Source of the DNA: CTSoil-075 sp964292325
Lineage (GTDB): Bacteria; Bacillota; Negativicutes; DSM-13327
Assembly: GCA_964292325.1 (NCBI GenBank)
Contig: CAXYVG010000082.1
Location: 1 to 16,424, forward strand
Direction: 5' to 3'
Length of the DNA: 16,424 bases
In this document: positions 13,090 to 16,424 of the stretch, in pieces
Layout of the letters: every line of letters begins with the position of its first letter
How positions within the stretch are numbered: the first letter of the stretch is position 1
Position numbers and translations under genes: made by a program
Notes under the pieces: generated by a model
Told to the model about the DNA's origin: nothing
The model's input: only the letters and a program-made list of their open reading frames with translations
The model's database searches: none

Positions 13090-15570
13090 TTAAATTTTTC
13101 CTGCATCATTCAATTCCTGAAGCTGTACGCGAGAACGCGTGCCCAGCTTTCGAAAGATGCTTTTCATGGTTGTCTTGACTGTTTCCTGTGAGACAAGTAG
13201 CCGGGAAGCGATGTCCCGGTTAGTCAGCCCTCCGCCAGCCAGCCGCGCGACCTCTCGCTCCCGTAGCGTCAACTGGACCAGCCGGGTGGCTTTTCGGATT
13301 TTCTCCACCCCCAGCCTGTGCCGCATGCACAGAGCAGGCAGCCCGATCATGCCGGATTGCCTCTCCCGTGACTTTAGCAAGGGGGCAAGGGCCTCGCCGT
13401 ATTCGGCAAAGGGAAGATGAATGCCGTCTGGCAGGGCAAGGGAAAGGGCGCGATCCAGTGCCGCTTCTGCCGCCTCCTTTTGCCCCAAACGGTGGTGGGC
13501 AATGGTAATGAACAGATGAAAATAGATCTGCGGCAGTACAAAATGATGTTGCTCTGCCACCGAAAGCGCTCCCTGAACGATTCCCAGCAGCTTTGCATCC
13601 TGTCCTTGCATCAGCAGCCAGCGCAGATACGTGAGCACGCCGAACGGAACCGCCACGTTGTACAAAATACCGGTGATGCGATTCAAATCCGTGAGCCATT
13701 CGGATACGACGCTCTCGTCGGTTAGTACGGTGACAAAAGAAAGCACCAATTCGGCCATTCTTTTTCCCGCCGATTCAGCGCAGGTTTTGGTCCGTCCCAG
13801 AATACTTCGCCGCACGTTCTCAAAGTTTGCCACATCTCCTCGTAGCAGGGAAATCCGCAGCAGGGTCATTTCGGCGACAAAGCAGATGCTATCCTGTTGC
13901 TGGGCGTCCGCAAGGTAAATGGCTTTATAACACAGAGCTTCGGCGGCAATATCCTCTCCACGCATCAAAAGCGCCTCCGCCCGCATGGCACAGTCGGCCC
14001 CGGTTCCGTGTCCCTCCGTCAGGCGGATATAGTAGGGCAGATATTCGTCCATGCAGGCAAGCTCCCGATCCAGTGCCCCGCTCTCCCTCCAGAACATATA
14101 TAGTACGGAGGGCTGGCCGAAAGTCCAGGAGTCGTTCCAGTCGGCACGATTGGAAAAGGGACCGCCCAGCACCTCCCAGGCCCTGCGGTGCAGAGCGCTC
14201 ATTTTCTCAATGTCGTTAAACTCAGCGAAGGATTGCAGCAGGGCAAGCTGCCCGGTCAGTATCCGGGTATCCTCCTCATGGAATCCGTTCTGCTCCGACC
14301 GGGAAATCATCCCCTCTATCAGCGAACAGCCTTTCTCGAACGCCGCATAGCTACCTGTGCGAAATAGCTCGAACGTAATCATAGACAACGTATGAGGATG
14401 GCGGACGAGTATTTCCCTATCACATTCCCTTAACACTCGCTCTAACACCTCCGCACTGCTGGCCTTCGGATACAGAGAGAAATCCGCGGCTTTAAGCGGC
14501 AGAGAAAGCAGAGTTTCCAGCTCACCGGCCTCCAGATAAGTACACAGGGCGAAATAACGCTCGCCCACCACCGCATAAGCGTCGGCAGCGAGCTTTTGCA
14601 TCCCGCGTATTTTCCCGTGGGGCAGCCCCTTGAGTTCCTGTCTCAAAAAGCTTTTCAGCAAACTGTGCAGCGTATAGGCGCCGCTGTCCCGTTCATAGCG
14701 GAGGAAGGAACCGCTGCCCAACAGCCGGGCTATGCCAGCCGGGAGCGTGTCCTTCCCCAGCAAGATATACGCCTGCCCCACCGTAAAGCATTCCAGTAGA
14801 GAAACCGTAATGAGGAAGCGCTGCTCCTCCGGCTCCAGGCGATTCCAGATGACAGCGCGAATTAGGGTGTCCATACTGTCGCTCGCTTCGAAATCTCCCT
14901 CTCTCAGGTAGCGGATCAACTGGAGGTTCAGGGCAGCGGCCCATCCCTCAGACAGCATCTGAAGCCTGTGAAGTTCATCCCGAGACAGTGCAATCCCATT
15001 GGCGCGAAAATAGGCGTCTGTATCCTCTTTTTGGAAAAAGAAGGCGTCATTTTGAATAAGAACAGCCTGATCCGCCGGTATTCCGGAGATATCCATTGAA
15101 TCGATGGATTGGGTAATGACCACAAAATGTAGCCGTGAACACCCGTGGCAGGAGAGGGCGTAGAGAATCCGTTCGGGCAATTTACTTTGTATGTATTGAA
15201 AATTGTCAAGGATGAACCACACGTCCTTATCGACGTCGCACCCGCTCATGATCTCCACGATCTCCACGAGATTTTCCTGCATTGGATATTCCAGCGCATC
15301 CAATTGTTTCGCCGCGCTCCTGTCAATATGAGAGAAGGTTTTGCAAATTCCGTTCCATGCCTTGCGAACCAGTTCTCCCATACAGGTGTAACAGTAAACC
15401 TGACGTGCGGCCGATTGGCGGAGATATTCACTGATGGCCGTGGTTTTTCCAAAACCAGAGGGCGCCTGCAGAATGATGAGCGGATAGCTGTCGATGGTTG
15501 CGAGCCGTTTTTGCAACGCGGCCGGGATATATACAGCTGGTTTGAGGCTTTGGATTTTATTCGATGGCAT
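13090..15570 (-). CDS. MalT/LuxR-type ATP-dependent transcriptional activator
   Basis: An 826-residue regulator of the MalT (LAL/STAND) type. The N-terminal NTPase has a Walker A APSGFGKTT (36-44, Lys42) and a Walker B VWFILDNFQ ending around Asp122. A long helical TPR-like region follows, about 350-750, with repeated ARAL-like patterns. The last 62 residues (765-826) are a LuxR/GerE helix-turn-helix: LTLREREVARLAGGGLTNRDIASRL then VSQETVKTTMKSIFRKL. In this family ATP and an inducer drive oligomerisation and DNA binding; the inducer here is unknown. The start ATG 15570 has GGGAGG upstream. A 24-bp inverted repeat (15592-15615) stands just ahead and may be an autoregulatory operator. GC-rich codon use differs from genes left of 9000. 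It heads the island and probably controls the four envelope genes downstream. Confidence 0.88.
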   Translation of the reverse strand: MPSNKIQSLKPAVYIPAALQKRLATIDSYPLIILQAPSGFGKTTAISEYLRQSAARQVYCYTCMGELVRKAWNGICKTFSHIDRSAAKQLDALEYPMQENLVEIVEIMSGCDVDKDVWFILDNFQYIQSKLPERILYALSCHGCSRLHFVVITQSIDSMDISGIPADQAVLIQNDAFFFQKEDTDAYFRANGIALSRDELHRLQMLSEGWAAALNLQLIRYLREGDFEASDSMDTLIRAVIWNRLEPEEQRFLITVSLLECFTVGQAYILLGKDTLPAGIARLLGSGSFLRYERDSGAYTLHSLLKSFLRQELKGLPHGKIRGMQKLAADAYAVVGERYFALCTYLEAGELETLLSLPLKAADFSLYPKASSAEVLERVLRECDREILVRHPHTLSMITFELFRTGSYAAFEKGCSLIEGMISRSEQNGFHEEDTRILTGQLALLQSFAEFNDIEKMSALHRRAWEVLGGPFSNRADWNDSWTFGQPSVLYMFWRESGALDRELACMDEYLPYYIRLTEGHGTGADCAMRAEALLMRGEDIAAEALCYKAIYLADAQQQDSICFVAEMTLLRISLLRGDVANFENVRRSILGRTKTCAESAGKRMAELVLSFVTVLTDESVVSEWLTDLNRITGILYNVAVPFGVLTYLRWLLMQGQDAKLLGIVQGALSVAEQHHFVLPQIYFHLFITIAHHRLGQKEAAEAALDRALSLALPDGIHLPFAEYGEALAPLLKSRERQSGMIGLPALCMRHRLGVEKIRKATRLVQLTLREREVARLAGGGLTNRDIASRLLVSQETVKTTMKSIFRKLGTRSRVQLQELNDAGKI

Positions 15571-15591
15571 AATTCCCCTCCCTTCGAGTGG

Positions 15592-15615
15592 TTAGAGTAT
15601 TTTCATAAACTCTAA
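15592..15615. promoter_or_regulatory. Inverted repeat upstream of the MalT-type regulator
   Basis: TTAGAGT (15592-15598) and ACTCTAA (15609-15615) form a perfect 7-bp inverted repeat with a 10-base AT-rich spacer. It lies 21 bases upstream of the regulator's ATG. The layout fits an operator for a dimer. Confidence 0.4.
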
Positions 15616-15655
15616 AGCCTTGAATTTCCTACCCTCCCAAGAGGGCTTTTATTAT

Positions 15656-16079
15656 GGTTCTGGTGCAAAATTTTCACGAGGTCAAAATCATCCTATATTT
15701 CACCCAAATATCAAACTGCTATACCCATAATTTTATTGAAGAACTCAACCTCAGATAAGACACATTGAATTTCTTCAACCTGCCCCTTTTTAATCATATG
15801 CATGGTTTCAATTCCGCAAATTGTTTTCTCAGCAGTTTCAAAACTATCAAATCCAAGCATTGGCTTGATCTTTCTTTTAATAAATCTATGGTCTTGCTCA
15901 ATTATATTATTCAGACATTTTATTCTCCGAAGCGTTGTTTTAACTGAAAGAGTTGCACTATAAATCATTTCATAAATAGCAATTTCGGTTGTAGCGTACT
16001 TATCAGTTGTGATAACTCTTGCTTGCTGATTATATGTAGCTTTTAATGCTTTTCTACTTAATTTTTTTGCACTAGAACC
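15656..16079 (-). mobile_element. Internally deleted IS6-family element with both terminal repeats
   Basis: The left end GGTTCTGGTGCAAAA (15656-15670) and, on the minus strand from 16079, GGTTCTAGTGCAAAA match at 14 of 15 bases. This is the IS6/IS240-type terminal inverted repeat. Only 424 bases lie between them, while complete IS6 elements are about 700-900 bp. The missing part is the transposase 5' half. The flanks (TTTATTAT and TCATTAAG) are not an 8-bp target duplication, so the element has been rearranged or is old. It could move only with a transposase supplied from elsewhere. Confidence 0.8.
15711..16079 (-). pseudogene. IS6-family transposase, C-terminal half
   Basis: The open frame of 122 codons encodes the second half of an IS6-type DDE transposase: AKKLSRKALKA, then ARVITTDKYA with the second catalytic Asp, and NNIIEQDHRFIKRKIKPMLGF with the catalytic Glu. 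The spacing of 34 residues between Asp and Glu is that of the family, and the signature ending ETMHMIKKGQ is present. The first catalytic Asp and the N-terminal helix-turn-helix are missing, so it is inactive. The deletion joins directly to the terminal repeat, whose GTGCAAAAAAA reads as the AKK codons, suggesting a microhomology-mediated deletion. Confidence 0.9.
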
Positions 16080-16424
16080 TCATTAAGGGGCTAAATAGGT
16101 TTCATAACCTTAATCACCAACTTTTCCGATATTTATACTTTATAAATTCCATACTTTTATACAAATCCCTCCAATTTCTGCGTATTTATTTATCATAGAT
16201 AAAAATATCGTCCTAAAAATAATAATGTTCACCTAAACCAAAGTCTAGGTGAACATTATGCGCCATTTAGCAGGCGGTTGATAGTTTTTAGACACAAGAA
16301 AAACCATTACTGTTAGGATCGCAAAAACAACATTTAGGATTTAACTTAGCCTGAATTATTCACGTAAACTTCAGAAGCCACCGAGATACCTGTAAATTCA
16401 AGCTTGGCAGAGTTTATCATTTCT
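16080..16424. other. AT-rich end region without a clear gene
   Basis: Apart from hairpin copy B and a short CGCC/GGCG stem just after it, I find no supported gene in this stretch. Two short minus-strand frames are visible: one enters from the window edge and stops at 16346, and another ends with a Cys-rich tail (KCCFCDPNSNGFSCV). They are in different frames and both look like possible C-terminal remnants, too short to assign. Confidence 0.4.
16222..16259 (-). repeat. Hairpin with conserved 10-base loop, copy B
   Basis: ATAATGTTCACCTA (16222-16235) pairs perfectly over 14 bp with 16246-16259 around AACCAAAGTC, the loop also seen in copy A. On the minus strand a T-rich run follows (ATTATTTTTAGG), so it could be a terminator. 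Confidence 0.65.

Noticed and set aside
13220..13699. Long open frames antisense or out of frame within the MalT-type regulator and the other GC-rich genes
   Set aside because: High GC content makes stop codons rare. The products are low-complexity and lack ribosome sites, whereas the main frame encodes recognisable domains.
15639..15655. CCCTC/GAGGG hairpin followed by CTTTTATT as a plus-strand terminator
   Set aside because: The stem is only five base pairs and no plus-strand gene lies upstream that would need it.
16346..16424. Minus-strand frame of 25 codons entering from the window edge
   Set aside because: It is too short and cut by the window edge; no recognisable motif supports it.

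Overview
The window comes from a low-GC, endospore-forming Firmicute. Strong AAGGAGG-type ribosome sites, a likely sigma-K promoter, a CD3324-family gene and a GerMN-like domain all fit this. Some exported proteins resemble those I associate with Negativicutes such as Pelosinus or Sporomusa, but that is recollection and cannot be tested here. Nearly all genes lie on the minus strand.

Region 1 (1-1006, plus strand): a Cys- and His-rich cupin protein behind a sigma-K-like promoter, then a Tyr-rich small gene whose 3' end runs into a 22-bp mobile repeat. Region 2 (1003-3001, minus): an exported protein behind 11-bp direct repeats that look like a PhoB-class box, a SAM methyltransferase, and two small genes with very strong ribosome sites. 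These small genes carry a terminator between them, a perfect 15-bp palindrome upstream and a perfect 18-bp inverted repeat inside the second one. Region 3 (3217-3701): two gene remnants facing each other, the 3' end of a SIMPL gene and a CD3324 gene lacking its 3' end, joined at a rearrangement scar.

Region 4 (3716-8483, minus) is the functional core. An exported protein with a Gly-Met tract is followed by a leaky-looking terminator, an OmpR-family response regulator, its histidine kinase, and two membrane polyferredoxins of the NapH/CcoG type. It reads as an envelope sensor circuit controlling membrane electron transfer. A TTAACA-N5-TTGACA repeat upstream of the first gene is a candidate binding site for the regulator.

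Region 5 (8484-9446) is a graveyard of fragments: a startless ORF, a hairpin whose loop recurs at 16236, a run of consecutive hairpins starting GTGCGAC, the first codons of a REP-associated (Y1) transposase, and REP-like palindromes. Region 6 (9447-15570, minus) is clearly richer in GC than its surroundings. It encodes an 826-residue MalT-type regulator and four envelope or secreted proteins: a GerMN-like exported protein, a two-helix membrane peptide, a beta-rich secreted protein and a Big_2-like lipoprotein. It looks like a horizontally acquired island. Region 7 (15656-16424) holds an internally deleted IS6-family element with both terminal repeats, then structured AT-rich DNA with no clear gene. 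I saw no tRNA, rRNA or CRISPR array.
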